Of a stretch of 64,000 nucleotides of DNA, positions 44,369-54,540 are shown piece after piece; the stretch's first letter is position 1, and each line of letters opens with the position of its first letter. The stretch is from DALYLB01 sp046154695 (GTDB lineage: Bacteria > Acidobacteriota > Blastocatellia > RBC074). The DNA lies in NCBI GenBank assembly GCA_046154695.1, contig JBJXFI010000413.1, forward strand, positions 1 to 64,000. The letters are read 5' to 3'. Under the pieces are notes generated by a model. The model was not told where the DNA came from. It saw only the letters and a program-made list of their open reading frames with translations, and made no database searches. The translations under genes were made by a program, and so were the position numbers.

Positions 44369-44699
44369 AAGTTTGGAGAGACTACTCAATTCGCCTGGCA
44401 TCGGCAAGCGGGGAAGCGCCGAGCCGGCGCTCGGCGGTCCCGGCAAGGCTGCGCCAATTGACGGTTTTGCGGCCTTCGGCGATACTTATCAACTGTCCGA
44501 AGGACATTGGCAGCGCCGGTTGCCGCCGATGACGGCGAGCGGCGAGGGGGGGCGAAGAATCCACGTCGGGAGCCCGCTCCAGGACGGAATTTGACCCAGG
44601 CCTGATCGAACGTCATCATTGCTTTTTAATCCCCCCCCTACAGATCGTCACGAATCAGGCTCATGAGAAGAGAAGTCGTATAAAGAAGAAGGAGCTTCT
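44369..44699. other. Divergent intergenic region of the polysaccharide locus
   Basis: This 331-bp gap contains a GCCGAGCC repeat copy (44416-44443) and a C-run near 44630. It presumably holds promoters for both directions. A sigma-54-like match at 44509-44523 has the wrong spacing (11 instead of 10). AAGAAGGAG ahead of 44700 is the ribosome site of the export gene. Confidence 0.5.
44416..44443. repeat. 'GCGCCGAGCC..GGCGGTCCCGG' repeat, single copy
   Basis: GCGCCGAGCCGGCGCTCGGC followed by GGTCCCGG matches the units at 4534-4589 and 1016-1040. It contains the same GCCGAGC/GCTCGGC stem and is read through by the upstream extension of the TPR gene. Confidence 0.7.
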
Positions 44700-45719
44700 A
44701 TGCTGCGGAGATTCGGATTCTTTTCAATCCCGGGATTGGGACTGGCTCTATTGTTTGCGTCTTCGATCGCGGTGTTCGCGCAGGAGCCCGCCGCCGCGCC
44801 CCCGATGCGCGTTCCGGGGGGGACGAATGACCGGAGCTATCGACTCGGTCCGGGCGATGTCATCGACGTTCGCGTCTTTGGCCGGCCCGAGATGACCAGC
44901 CAGGCGCGCATAGACAGTTTCGGGCGCGTCCGCCTGCCCTTCACCGACGAAATGCAGGCCGCGTGCCTGACCGAGGCCCAACTCGCCGATATCATCACGG
45001 AAAAATACAAGAAGTATCTGCGAACTCCCCAGGTCGATGTGATGATCAAGGAGTATCGCAGCCAGCCGGTCGCCGTTATCGGCGCGGTCACGCAGCCCGG
45101 GCGGTTTCAATTGCAGCGGCGCGTTCGCCTGCTGGAGCTGCTAACGCAGGCGGGCGGGCCGACGATTCACGCGGGCGCCACCGTCAACATTATTCACAGC
45201 ACGGATCACGACTATTGCCCCACGGACGAGGAAGCGAAGGCCGCCGCCGCGCCGCCGCCGCTCCAGGATGGCGATTCGCCGATCCCGCTCCTGTCGATGA
45301 TCAAGCTCAAGCAGGTGCTGACCGGAGAGGCCAGCGCCAATCCCTACGTCAAACCCGGCGACATCATCAGCATTCCCGAGGCCGATCAGTTCTTCGTCAC
45401 CGGATCGGTCGTCAAACCGGGCGCGTATCCGATGGTCGCGAAGATCACGCTGACCCAGGCCGTCGCGCTCGCCGGGGGAATCAATGGCGAGGGAGCGCGG
45501 AACCGCGTTCGCCTCGTGCGGCAGGAACCCGGCAAAGAGACCAAGACGGAGACGATCTACAACCTCGACGAAATTCACCGGCGCAAGATCCAGGACATCG
45601 TCCTGCAGGTCAACGATATCGTCGAGGTGCCCGGATCGACGATCCGCGTCGCGGCGCGGAACCTGCTGGGCGTGAGCATCAACATGCTCAGCGCCCTGCC
45701 GTTTTTCATTATTCCCTAG
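44700..45719 (+). CDS. Wza-like polysaccharide export protein
   Basis: This 339-residue protein probably forms the periplasm-spanning or outer membrane export channel. A signal peptide spans residues 1-28 (GLGLALLFASSIAVFAQ). The poly-export domain starts at about residue 44 ('YRLGPGDVIDVRVFGRPEMTSQARIDSFGRVRLPF'). It is followed by SLBB-type segments ('VIGAVTQPGRFQLQRRVRLLELLTQAGGP' and 'FFVTGSVVKPGAYPMVAKITLTQAVALAGGINGEG'). No lipobox cysteine is seen, unlike E. coli Wza. The tyrosine autokinase gene follows about 60 bases later, the usual pairing. Confidence 0.92.
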   Translation: MLRRFGFFSIPGLGLALLFASSIAVFAQEPAAAPPMRVPGGTNDRSYRLGPGDVIDVRVFGRPEMTSQARIDSFGRVRLPFTDEMQAACLTEAQLADIITEKYKKYLRTPQVDVMIKEYRSQPVAVIGAVTQPGRFQLQRRVRLLELLTQAGGPTIHAGATVNIIHSTDHDYCPTDEEAKAAAAPPPLQDGDSPIPLLSMIKLKQVLTGEASANPYVKPGDIISIPEADQFFVTGSVVKPGAYPMVAKITLTQAVALAGGINGEGARNRVRLVRQEPGKETKTETIYNLDEIHRRKIQDIVLQVNDIVEVPGSTIRVAARNLLGVSINMLSALPFFIIP

Positions 45720-45782
45720 ATCTGTTCTCAATCACCCGGCAACCGATCGACACTGGTCCCGGAACACAAAGCGTACCCGAAG

Positions 45783-48125
45783 ATGCAAGCCCAAATACAG
45801 GAAGAAGCGAAAAACAAGATGATGACCGTCGAAGAGGCGGCCACCATGCTCGATTTGAAGCGCGATTACGTCTATGGACGCGGGGTGGCGGCCGATCGTG
45901 AGGATACGCATCTCCGCGATTATTGGCGGATCATTCGCCGCCGGCTCTGGATTCCCCTGAGCGTCATGGTTGTCGTGACGACGCTCGCGACCATCTATAA
46001 TCTGCGGCTGCCCTCGATCTATGAGGGCGTCACGAAGGTGAAGATCGATCGCGAGGATCGCGTCGTCAATCTGAAGGACGTCCAGATCAGCATGGGAACG
46101 GGCGATGACAGCTCGTATGTCAACACCCAGCTCAAGATTCTGCAGAGCCCGCGCGTGGCCTATATCGTCGTCAAGTCGCTCGATCTCGAGCATAACAACG
46201 AGTTTCTGCCGGGAAGGGCGCGGCCGGTGAATCTGCAGGAGGAGAATCTGCAGCTGACTGAGGGGGGGACCGACGAGCAGGCCGACATCGAGAAGCTGGA
46301 GCCGTTCATCGACACGCTGCTCGGGAATGTCGAGGTGAGGCCGGTTCGGGAGACGCGTCTGGTCGAGATTCACTACCAGCACCCCAACAAGGATCTGGCC
46401 CGAAAAATCTCCGACACCTGGGCCGATGCCTTCATCCTGAATACGCTCGATGAACGCAAAAGCGCCAACAGACAGGCCGGCAAATATCTCGAAGGAAGCA
46501 TCACCCGGTATAAATTGAAGCTGCGGGACGCCGAGGAGAAACTGCAGAATTATCTGCGGCAGAATCAGATCATCGATTTCGGGCAGAAAGAGAGCACTGT
46601 CACGACGCGACTCGCGGAGTTGAATCATCAACTGCTGCTGGCGGAGAACGAGCGGAAGAACTCCGAGCTTGCCTACAAGCTCACCCGGGAAGTCGCGGAT
46701 GTCTCGACCGTGCCGGAGATTCAGCGCGACCAGATCGTGCAGGAGCTGAACAAGAAGATCACGGAATTGAACCAGCTTCGCGAGCGGCTGCTGGTGGAGT
46801 TCACCCCTGAATGGCCGGAGGTCAAGCAGGTCAACCAGCAGTTGCAGCGGCTGGAGGGGGAGCTGCGGGCCGCGCATCAGCGCATCCTGACGACGCTCGA
46901 TAATCAGTACAAGACGGCGGTCCAGCGCGAGGATGCGCTGCGCAAGGCGTTTGGGCAGCAGCGGGCCGAGACGATGCAGCAGAACGAGGGCTCGATCAAC
47001 GCGAAGATGCTGCAGGCTGAGGTCGATTCGTACCGGCAGATGTTCGACAGCCTGCTGCAGAGCCAGAAGGGGGTCGAGGTTTCAGAGGCCGGTCTGCTCA
47101 AGAGCAACATCTCGATCACCGAGTTTTCGCCGATTCCGAAATCGCCCGTCGCGCCGAAGCGTGTGCAGAACATTCTGCTGTGCATGCTGCTCTCGCTGAT
47201 GGGCGGGATCGGCCTGGTGCTCTTTCTCGATTACATCAACAACAAGATCGAGTCGGTGGAGGATATCGACCGCTATCTGCGGCTGCCGGCGCTGGGAGTG
47301 ATTCCGTCGCTCGAAAGCGAGGGGAAGGCGAGGCGGCTGCTGGGCAAGGGCGGGAACGGCGCGACGGATCTCGCGCCCGCGGGTTTGCAGGGTGCGGCGT
47401 CGAATGGCGCGGTGATTCTGACGCAGGTCGAGGCCAACTCCTCGATCGCCGAGAGCTACCGGCAATTGCGCACGGCGCTCATGCTTTCGTCGGCGGGCCA
47501 TGCGCCGCGGACGCTGCTGATCACGAGCAGCCAGCCGGCGGAGGGCAAGACCACGACCAGCGTCAACACAGCGATCTCGCTGGCCCAGACCGGCTCGGCG
47601 GTCCTGATCATCGACGCGGACCTTCGCCGTCCGCGCGTCCACAAGGTCTTCGGATTGAAGAACAATGTGGGGCTGAGCAACTTCCTGGCGGGCGAGGGCG
47701 ATCTGGCGGCGATGATCCAGGTGGCGATGCCCAACCTTTATGTGCTGCCGGTCGGCCCGCTGCCGCCCAATCCCGCGGAATTGCTCGGCTCGGCCAGAAT
47801 GAAGCAGGTGATCGAGACGCTTTCGGCGAACTTCGATTATGTCGTGATCGATTCGCCGCCGGTCTCGTCCTTTGCCGACAGCCTGATCCTGTCGGCGCTC
47901 GTCGAGGGCGTGATCATCGTCGTCAAGGCGGGCCATACGCCGCGCGAGATGGCGCAGCGCACCCGGGCCCACCTGCAATCGGTCGGCGCCAGGATTCTCG
48001 GCGTCGTGATCAATCAAATCAAACTGCAGCCACACGACTATTATTACTATTCGACCTATTACAGCCGGTATTATTACGGAAACGGCGAGGGCGACGAGAA
48101 GAAAGAGAAGGAAAAGGTCGAATAA
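45783..48125 (+). CDS. Wzc-like polysaccharide chain-length regulator and tyrosine autokinase
   Basis: This 780-residue inner membrane protein has a cytoplasmic N-terminus of about 55 residues, then a membrane helix ('LWIPLSVMVVVTTLATIYNL'). A periplasmic Wzz-type domain with long coiled-coil helices covers about residues 80-460. A second helix ('NILLCMLLSLMGGIGLVLFLDYI') precedes the BY-kinase domain: Walker A 'SSQPAEGKTTTS' (K589) and Walker A' 'VLIIDADLRRPRVHKVFGL'. The tail has nine tyrosines at 753-765 ('YYYYSTYYSRYYY'), the autophosphorylation cluster. All catalytic elements are present. It should control export with the Wza-like protein. Confidence 0.93.
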   Translation: MQAQIQEEAKNKMMTVEEAATMLDLKRDYVYGRGVAADREDTHLRDYWRIIRRRLWIPLSVMVVVTTLATIYNLRLPSIYEGVTKVKIDREDRVVNLKDVQISMGTGDDSSYVNTQLKILQSPRVAYIVVKSLDLEHNNEFLPGRARPVNLQEENLQLTEGGTDEQADIEKLEPFIDTLLGNVEVRPVRETRLVEIHYQHPNKDLARKISDTWADAFILNTLDERKSANRQAGKYLEGSITRYKLKLRDAEEKLQNYLRQNQIIDFGQKESTVTTRLAELNHQLLLAENERKNSELAYKLTREVADVSTVPEIQRDQIVQELNKKITELNQLRERLLVEFTPEWPEVKQVNQQLQRLEGELRAAHQRILTTLDNQYKTAVQREDALRKAFGQQRAETMQQNEGSINAKMLQAEVDSYRQMFDSLLQSQKGVEVSEAGLLKSNISITEFSPIPKSPVAPKRVQNILLCMLLSLMGGIGLVLFLDYINNKIESVEDIDRYLRLPALGVIPSLESEGKARRLLGKGGNGATDLAPAGLQGAASNGAVILTQVEANSSIAESYRQLRTALMLSSAGHAPRTLLITSSQPAEGKTTTSVNTAISLAQTGSAVLIIDADLRRPRVHKVFGLKNNVGLSNFLAGEGDLAAMIQVAMPNLYVLPVGPLPPNPAELLGSARMKQVIETLSANFDYVVIDSPPVSSFADSLILSALVEGVIIVVKAGHTPREMAQRTRAHLQSVGARILGVVINQIKLQPHDYYYYSTYYSRYYYGNGEGDEKKEKEKVE

Positions 48126-48386
48126 CGGACGACGGAATCGATTCATTGCGCTCGAACCGGCGGGGCGGTTGATTCCGCCCCCGTCCGCGGGAGTTTGCCC
48201 GGCATTTCAACACCGCACCCACTCAATTCACAGAAGCCTCGCGTCTGATTCCCGCCCGATGGGGCGATATCGTGAATCGACAGGGAGGATTGCGCGCGGA
48301 TGCGGCCGGCGGCGATAACTCGATAGCTGCCTCGACACGAGGTTTCCTTCACGGTCATCTGGACGGGAGAGGTCCGCCCGAACGCG

Positions 48387-48466
48387 GGATAGCGGAACAG
48401 ACGGAAATAACGGAACAAACGAAACAAGACCAGGAAGAGACCGTTTATTCCGTGCTCTCTTCTTTC
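48387..48466. repeat. Long CGGAAC hairpin repeat, copy with damaged right arm
   Basis: It matches 14551-14647 nearly base for base across the left arm and loop. It then lacks about 19 bases of the right arm before rejoining at TGCTCTCTTCTTT. The stem can no longer form fully. Confidence 0.75.
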
Positions 48467-48484
48467 GTTAACTTAACGTCATTG

Positions 48485-48508
48485 GCCTGAAGGCGGGACT
48501 CCGAACGG
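48485..48508. repeat. Half copy of the 'GCCTGAAGGCGG' repeat
   Basis: GCCTGAAGGCGGGACTCCGAAC preceded by ACTTAACGTCATTG matches the half copy at 82-119. It abuts the start region of the ABC permease gene. Confidence 0.7.
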
Positions 48509-48524
48509 GAGCGCCATCACCGAA

Positions 48525-49385
<861 letters not shown>

Positions 49386-49418
49386 ACGGGTAATAAAGCA
49401 CGGGCTGATTTCGAAATT

Positions 49419-50693
49419 GTGACAATACCTTTTGCAATCCGGGTCGAGGATGTTTCCAAGCGCTATCATCTGGGCGCGCGGGCGCGGGTCGATCGAACGC
49501 TCCGCGATGTGATCACGGATTCGATGAGCCGGCTGCGGCCGTTTTCGCGGTCGCGCCGCGCCGCGGGGAGCGGGGACGCCGATCTGTGGGCCCTCGACCG
49601 GGTGGGATTCGAGATCAAACCCGGGGAAGTGGTCGGCATCGTCGGGCGCAACGGCGCGGGAAAGAGCACGCTCCTCAAAATCCTTTCGCGGATCACGCAG
49701 CCCACAAGCGGCCGCGTGGAGATTTACGGGCGCATCGGCAGCCTGCTGGAGGTCGGCACCGGATTTCACCCCGAATTGAGCGGTCGCGAGAACATCTATC
49801 TCAACGGCTCGATTCTCGGGATGGCGCGCCGCGAGATCGAAGCGAAGTTCGACGAGATCGTCGCCTTCGCCGAGATCGAGCGCTTCATCGACACGCCGGT
49901 GAAGCGGTACAGCAGCGGAATGTACGTTCGCCTGGCGTTCGCGGTCGCCGCGCATCTGGAGCCGGAGATCCTGCTGGTCGATGAGGTGCTCGCCGTGGGC
50001 GACGCGGCGTTTCAGAAGAAGTGCCTGGGCAAGATGAGCGATGTCGCCCGGCATGGGCGCACGGTGCTGTTCGTCAGCCACAACACCGCGGCGATGCTCA
50101 ATCTGTGCGATCGGGGCATTTTGCTGGAGGGAGGCAGGCAGGTGGATGACGACGCGATCGAGCCCGTGATCCAGAAATATCTGAAGGGGCTGCGCACCGC
50201 CACGCCCTGGGATTTAAAGAGCCACGCCGACCGCCAGGGGCGCGGGCGGGTCCGGTTCACCGGCGTCCGGTTCGAGGACGGCGCGGGCAACGCGATCGAG
50301 CAGGGCGTTTCGGGAAGGCCGCTGGTCGTGGTTCTGGATTACGAATCGGAAGGGCGCGCGTCGCTGCCGAACTGCCGCGCCTCGGTCACATTCTTCGATG
50401 GGCTCGGCCAGCCGCTGTTCAATTGCTCCAGCGAACTGGTGATTCAGGATCCGGTCGATCTTCCGCCGAAAGGAACGCTGCGGTGCGTGGTTCCACGGCT
50501 TCCGCTGAGTCAGAGCCAGTATCTGGTCACCCTGTTTCTCGAAGTCAATCGGGAGATCGAGGACTGGATCATGAACGCGATCGAGATCGACGTGATCGAC
50601 GGCGACTATTACGGCACGAGCCGGCTCTATCCGGAGGGATGGCGGGGCAAGGGCGTTCTCGTTCCGCATCAATGGATCATGAATGGTGGATGA
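49419..50693 (+). CDS. ABC transporter ATP-binding protein with C-terminal glycan domain (Wzt-like)
   Basis: The protein has 424 residues from a GTG start. The ATPase domain covers residues 1-250: Walker A 'GRNGAGKSTLLKILS' (K82), the signature segment 'YSSGMYVRLAFAVAAHLEPEILLVDEVLAVGD' and the switch histidine in 'FVSHN'. The C-terminal 170 residues ('FTGVRFEDGAGNAIEQG...') form a Wzt-C-like beta-sandwich, which in known O-antigen exporters recognises the chain terminus of the polymer. It overlaps the next gene by 11 bases. Confidence 0.93.
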   Translation: MTIPFAIRVEDVSKRYHLGARARVDRTLRDVITDSMSRLRPFSRSRRAAGSGDADLWALDRVGFEIKPGEVVGIVGRNGAGKSTLLKILSRITQPTSGRVEIYGRIGSLLEVGTGFHPELSGRENIYLNGSILGMARREIEAKFDEIVAFAEIERFIDTPVKRYSSGMYVRLAFAVAAHLEPEILLVDEVLAVGDAAFQKKCLGKMSDVARHGRTVLFVSHNTAAMLNLCDRGILLEGGRQVDDDAIEPVIQKYLKGLRTATPWDLKSHADRQGRGRVRFTGVRFEDGAGNAIEQGVSGRPLVVVLDYESEGRASLPNCRASVTFFDGLGQPLFNCSSELVIQDPVDLPPKGTLRCVVPRLPLSQSQYLVTLFLEVNREIEDWIMNAIEIDVIDGDYYGTSRLYPEGWRGKGVLVPHQWIMNGG

Positions 50694-51600
50694 GTTGGGG
50701 CATCGAAACCCGGCGTTTCCGCCTCCGCCGGAGGGGATGACGGATTGGCCGTGGGCGATGAGCGCGGGAGCGGGGCCGGATGTGCCTGCCGCGCCGCCCC
50801 GGATCAGCGTCGTGATCCCCTCGTTCAATCAGGCGGCGTTCATCGAGAAGACCCTGCGTTCGGTGCTGCTGCAGCGATATCCGAGGCTGGAATGCATCGT
50901 GATCGATGGCGGCAGCACGGATGGCAGCGTCGAGGTGATTCGCAAATACGCGCCGTGGCTGAGTTATTGGAGCAGCGAGCCCGATCGCGGGCAGAGCCAT
51001 GCGATCAACAAGGGATTCGCCCGATCGACGGGAGACGTCCTTTGCTGGCTGAACAGTGACGATTATTACATGCCCCACACGCTCGGAATCGTGGGGGAGA
51101 GGCTCGCGGACGGAACGGGCGTCTTCGCTCTCGCCGGCCACTGCCTCAAGATCTATCCCGACGGCCGCCCGCCCACGCTGCTCGAAGGCCGGTATGAGGA
51201 CCGCCGCCGCCTGCTGGAATTCTGGAAAGGCTATCAGATGCATCAGCCCGCCGTCTTCTGGCGCAGAGAGGTGTTCGAGAAGGTCGGCGAGCTCGATGAA
51301 TCGCTCCATCTGATCATGGATTTCGATTATTGGGCGCGAATCGCGCGCTTATATCCGTTCGCCAACGTCGATGAGGTTCTGGCCTGCGCCCATTATCACG
51401 ACGCGGCGAAGACCGGCGACGAGTACGCCGGATATCATCGAGACCTCGGCGCCCATGCGCCGCGCTACTGGGGGTCGCGGGGAGCGTGGGAGTTCTGGGC
51501 GCTCTGGCTTGGCCGGTGGAACCATTTTTCGCTGCGGCCCTTCCGTCAGGCGCTGCGCGGCCGGCTGGCCCGTCTCGTTCGAGGGGGCGGCGATGTCTGA
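50683..51600 (+). CDS. Glycosyltransferase family 2
   Basis: This 305-residue inverting GT-A enzyme has 'ISVVIPSFNQAAFIEKTLRSVLLQRYPRLECIVIDGGSTDGSVEVI', the standard GT2 opening for nucleotide-sugar binding, and 'NSDDYYMP' as the DxD-like metal motif. The segment 'SSEPDRGQSHAINKGFARSTG' is common in this subgroup. It begins inside the wzt-like gene and overlaps the next gene by 8 bases, so the run is tightly coupled. Sugar and acceptor are unknown. The first 36 residues are proline-rich and probably not part of the fold. Confidence 0.9.
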   Translation: MVDELGHRNPAFPPPPEGMTDWPWAMSAGAGPDVPAAPPRISVVIPSFNQAAFIEKTLRSVLLQRYPRLECIVIDGGSTDGSVEVIRKYAPWLSYWSSEPDRGQSHAINKGFARSTGDVLCWLNSDDYYMPHTLGIVGERLADGTGVFALAGHCLKIYPDGRPPTLLEGRYEDRRRLLEFWKGYQMHQPAVFWRREVFEKVGELDESLHLIMDFDYWARIARLYPFANVDEVLACAHYHDAAKTGDEYAGYHRDLGAHAPRYWGSRGAWEFWALWLGRWNHFSLRPFRQALRGRLARLVRGGGDV

Positions 51601-52483
51601 GCTTCGCGGCGAGAGAAGCGTCTCGGTCGTCGTTCCGGTCTATAACGGCGCGGGGACGATCGCGCGCACGATCGAGTGCCTTCTGCGGCAAACGCAGCCG
51701 CCGCGCGAGATCGTGATCGTCGATGACGGCTCGACCGACGGGACACACGAAGCCCTCGCCGGGTTTCACGGACGAGTCCGGTCGCTTCGCAAGAAGAATG
51801 GCGGCCCCGCATCGGCGCGAAATGCCGGCGTGCAAGCGGCGGAAGGCGCGTTCATCGCCTTCACCGACAGCGACTGCCTGCCGGAGCCGGATTGGCTGCG
51901 CAATCTGCTGGCCGGCTTCGACCGGGACGATCTGGCCGGGGTGGGCGGAATTGTCCGGAGCGTCGACGGCACGCTCACGGGGCAGTATGTCGACGCGATC
52001 CGGCTGCTCGATCCGCGGCCCGACGAGACGGGAGAGATTCCTTATCTGATCACGGCCAATGCATGTTTTCGACGGGAGGCGCTTTTGCGCGCGGGCCTGT
52101 TCGACGAGCGATTTCGCAAGCCGGGCGGGGAGGAGCCGGAACTCTGCTCGCGGATTCGAAAGCTGGGATATCGCTTCGCCGCGGCCGAATCGGCCGTGGT
52201 GCTGCACCGCCACCGGCAGACGGCGCGAAGCCTGCTTCGCACCATTTCGAATTATGGAGAAGGGCGCTATCTCATCGGTCAGTTGTGTCCGGAGCATCGC
52301 ATCGACCGGCCGCGCCGCGTCTTCTGGCGGCGGGTGGTCGCGCTGCGCTCGATCTTCACCCGGGTTTTTTCGTACGCCGAACATTACGGTTTGCCGAAGG
52401 CCGTCTATTTCTCGGTGCTCGACTACCTGCGGCAGGTGGCGATGATCCACGGATATTTGAGGGCGAGCCGTCGTGTCGTCTGA
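51593..52483 (+). CDS. Glycosyltransferase family 2
   Basis: The ATG at 51593, overlapping the previous stop, gives 296 residues; the frame extends upstream only as an overlap with the previous gene. It shows 'SVSVVVPVYNGAGTIARTIECLLRQTQPPREIVIVDDGSTDGT', then 'GGPASARNAGVQAAEGAFIAFTDSDCLPEPDWL' with the DSD metal motif, and 'FRKPGGEEPELCSRI'. The C-terminus has a moderately hydrophobic helical region. It resembles polysaccharide-locus enzymes that add a sugar to a lipid-linked chain. Confidence 0.9.
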   Translation: MSELRGERSVSVVVPVYNGAGTIARTIECLLRQTQPPREIVIVDDGSTDGTHEALAGFHGRVRSLRKKNGGPASARNAGVQAAEGAFIAFTDSDCLPEPDWLRNLLAGFDRDDLAGVGGIVRSVDGTLTGQYVDAIRLLDPRPDETGEIPYLITANACFRREALLRAGLFDERFRKPGGEEPELCSRIRKLGYRFAAAESAVVLHRHRQTARSLLRTISNYGEGRYLIGQLCPEHRIDRPRRVFWRRVVALRSIFTRVFSYAEHYGLPKAVYFSVLDYLRQVAMIHGYLRASRRVV

Positions 52484-53372
52484 GGTCAGCGTCATCATTC
52501 CCGCATATAACGCCGAGGGGTATCTGGCCGAGACGATCGAGAGCGCGCTGGCGCAGACCCGTCCGCCTTTCGAGATCATCGTGGTGGACGACGGATCGGA
52601 GGATCGCACGCTGGAAGTCGCGCGGCGGTATGCCCCGCGGGTTCGCGCGATCCGCAAACCAAACGGCGGACCGGCGTCGGCGCGGAACGAGGCGATGCGA
52701 AACGCTTCGGGCGAATACCTCGCCTTTCTCGACAGCGACGATCTGTGGGTGCCCGACAAGCTGGAAGAGCAGGTTGCCTTTCTGGACCGGCACGGGGACG
52801 TCGGCCTGGTGTACGGGCAGGCGTTGATGTTCACACAGCATGGCGCGGAACGCGCCTTCGGCCGGCGGATCGGATTCACCGAGGACCCGTCGTTCCGGCT
52901 GCTGCTGTACGGGGACTTCATTCCGAACTCGACGGTCATGATCCGCCGAAGCTGCGCCGAGGCCGTGGGCCCGCTCAACGAGCGGCGGGAGCTGATCGCC
53001 GTCGAGGATTACGAATACTGGATGCGCATCGCACGGCGATTCCCCATTGCGGGCATCTCGCGTCCGCTGGCCTGGTATCGAATTCGCGAGGGGAATCTGA
53101 TGGGCGACGGCTCGGACATCGACAAGAGCGTGCGGCTGTCGATCGAGGCCCTGCGCGAGATCGAGCGGCTGCACCCCGAAATTTGGGGCGAATTGGGAGT
53201 GGATCGCGAGATGCTCTTCGCCCGGCTGCACGTCCGCGCGGGCTTTGCCTGGAAGCGGCGGCGCGCCTGGCGGCAGGTTCGCCGGGAATTCCGCGAGGCG
53301 CTGCGCTGGCGAATGCATCCGCGGGTGCTGCGATGGATCGTGGCGGCGATGATTTTGAAAGAGTGGTCATAG
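52473..53372 (+). CDS. Glycosyltransferase family 2
   Basis: This 299-residue protein begins at GTG 52473, eleven bases inside the preceding gene. 'VSVIIPAYNAEGYLAETIESALAQTRPPFEIIVVDDGSEDRTLEVARRY' and 'GGPASARNEAMRNASGEYLAFLDSDDLWVPDKLEEQVAFL' mark a GT2 of the WcaA/EpsE group with D-S-D-D as metal motif. 'VEDYEYWMRIARRFPI' carries the usual catalytic acidic region. The C-terminal helices are Arg-rich. The donor sugar is unknown. Confidence 0.9.
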   Translation: MSSEVSVIIPAYNAEGYLAETIESALAQTRPPFEIIVVDDGSEDRTLEVARRYAPRVRAIRKPNGGPASARNEAMRNASGEYLAFLDSDDLWVPDKLEEQVAFLDRHGDVGLVYGQALMFTQHGAERAFGRRIGFTEDPSFRLLLYGDFIPNSTVMIRRSCAEAVGPLNERRELIAVEDYEYWMRIARRFPIAGISRPLAWYRIREGNLMGDGSDIDKSVRLSIEALREIERLHPEIWGELGVDREMLFARLHVRAGFAWKRRRAWRQVRREFREALRWRMHPRVLRWIVAAMILKEWS

Positions 53373-53381
53373 GGATGATTG

Positions 53382-53437
53382 ATGGGACCTATGGGACTTA
53401 TAGGACCCATAAGTCCTATGAGTCCCATGAGTCCCAT
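53382..53437. repeat. ATGGGAC-word hairpin abutting a start codon
   Basis: ATGGGACCTATGGGACTTAT is inverted as ATGAGTCCCATGAGTCCCAT. The arms are repeated ATGGGAC/TATAGGAC words with a period of about 9. It ends 5 bases before the ATG at 53443, so it occupies the position of the ribosome binding site. Confidence 0.8.
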
Positions 53438-53442
53438 AAAAA

Positions 53443-54540
53443 ATGCAAATCACTTTTGTCTTGCCCATGTACCTCGATGTTCCGTCGGGCGGGTTCAAGG
53501 TGGTGTATGAATACGCGAACCGCCTGCAGGCCCGCGGCCATCGCGTGACGCTGATTCATCCGCGGACGATCGAACGCGCGCCGGGCGCGGTGGAAGCGTT
53601 CAAGCGGTTCGCATGGCGTTACAAGATCCGCCTGAGGGATCGCCCGCTGGTTCCGTGGTTTCCGCTTCATCCGGGGGTGCGGGCGCTGCTGGCTCCCGAT
53701 CTGGGCGCGGAGTCGATTCCACCGGGAGACGCGATCTTCGCCACGGCTTTTGAAACCTCCTTCCCGGTCTATGCATGTCCGGCCGACCGCGGGCGGAAGT
53801 TTTACCTGATCCAATCCTACGAAGAATGGAACGGGCCGAAAGAGAAGGTGCGGGAGAGCTGGCGCCTGCCGCTGCGAAAGGTGGTCGTCTCGCGCAGGTT
53901 GATGGCGCACGCCCGCGAACTCGGCGTGGGCGAAAGCACGGTGCTGATTCCGATCGGGCTGGATTTTTCACAATTCCGGGCAACGACGCCGATCGATCGA
54001 CGGCCCACGCTCCGCGTCGGGATGGTGGCGCACCCGAACGAGCTCAAGGGGATGCGCGACGGCATCGCGGCGCTGGAGATGGCGCGGGCGGAGATCCCGG
54101 ATCTGCGGGCCGTGCTTTTCGGAACGCCGCCGCGCGATGCGGCCATCCCGGCCTGGATGGATTATCTGCAACGCCCCGCGCCGGAGCGGATGGTCTCGCT
54201 CCACAATTCCTGCCGGATCTTTCTGCATCCGAGCCGGGCGGAAGGCTGGGGGCTGCCCGCGGCCGAGGCGATGGCTTGCGGCTGCGCCCTCGTATCGGCC
54301 GATAACGGCGGCGTGCACGAGTTCGCCACGGATGAGGTGAGCGCGCTGATCGCGCCCATCAAATCGCCGCCGGAACTGGCGCGGCGCATCGTCCGGCTGC
54401 TTCGCGACGATGAGCTGCGGCAGCGCATCGCAAGGGCGGGCGCCGAACAGGTGGGGCAATTCACCTGGGACCGCGCCGTTGATCAATTGGAGCAATTGTT
54501 CGGAGTTCCGCCTTCAGGCGGACTGACCATGGAGAAATAG
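53443..54540 (+). CDS. Glycosyltransferase family 4
   Basis: This 365-residue retaining GT-B enzyme opens with 'QITFVLPMYLDVPSGGFKVVYEYANRLQARGHRVTLIHP'. It has 'LRVGMVAHPNELKGMRDGIAALEMARAEIPDLRAVLFG' and the donor-binding 'FLHPSRAEGWGLPAAEAMACGCALVSADNGGVHEFATDEVSALI' in the C-terminal lobe. The last 13 residues ('FGVPPSGGLTMEK') are encoded by the GTTCGGAGTTCCGCC repeat, which replaced the original end of the gene. No ribosome site is visible other than the hairpin directly before the ATG. Confidence 0.9.
   Translation: MQITFVLPMYLDVPSGGFKVVYEYANRLQARGHRVTLIHPRTIERAPGAVEAFKRFAWRYKIRLRDRPLVPWFPLHPGVRALLAPDLGAESIPPGDAIFATAFETSFPVYACPADRGRKFYLIQSYEEWNGPKEKVRESWRLPLRKVVVSRRLMAHARELGVGESTVLIPIGLDFSQFRATTPIDRRPTLRVGMVAHPNELKGMRDGIAALEMARAEIPDLRAVLFGTPPRDAAIPAWMDYLQRPAPERMVSLHNSCRIFLHPSRAEGWGLPAAEAMACGCALVSADNGGVHEFATDEVSALIAPIKSPPELARRIVRLLRDDELRQRIARAGAEQVGQFTWDRAVDQLEQLFGVPPSGGLTMEK

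Larger units (their letters stand above)
48126..48524. other. 399-bp gap with degraded repeats
   Basis: No gene is visible. The right half holds a truncated copy of the long CGGAAC hairpin (48387-48466) and then a half copy of the 'GCCTGAAGGCGG' repeat (48472-48508). The left half (48126-48386) shows nothing I recognise; a promoter for the ABC exporter genes probably lies here. Confidence 0.55.

Noticed and set aside
44509..44523. Sigma-54-like TTGGCAGCGCCGGTTGC upstream of the export gene
   Set aside because: The gap between GG and GC is 11 bases; RpoN promoters need 10.
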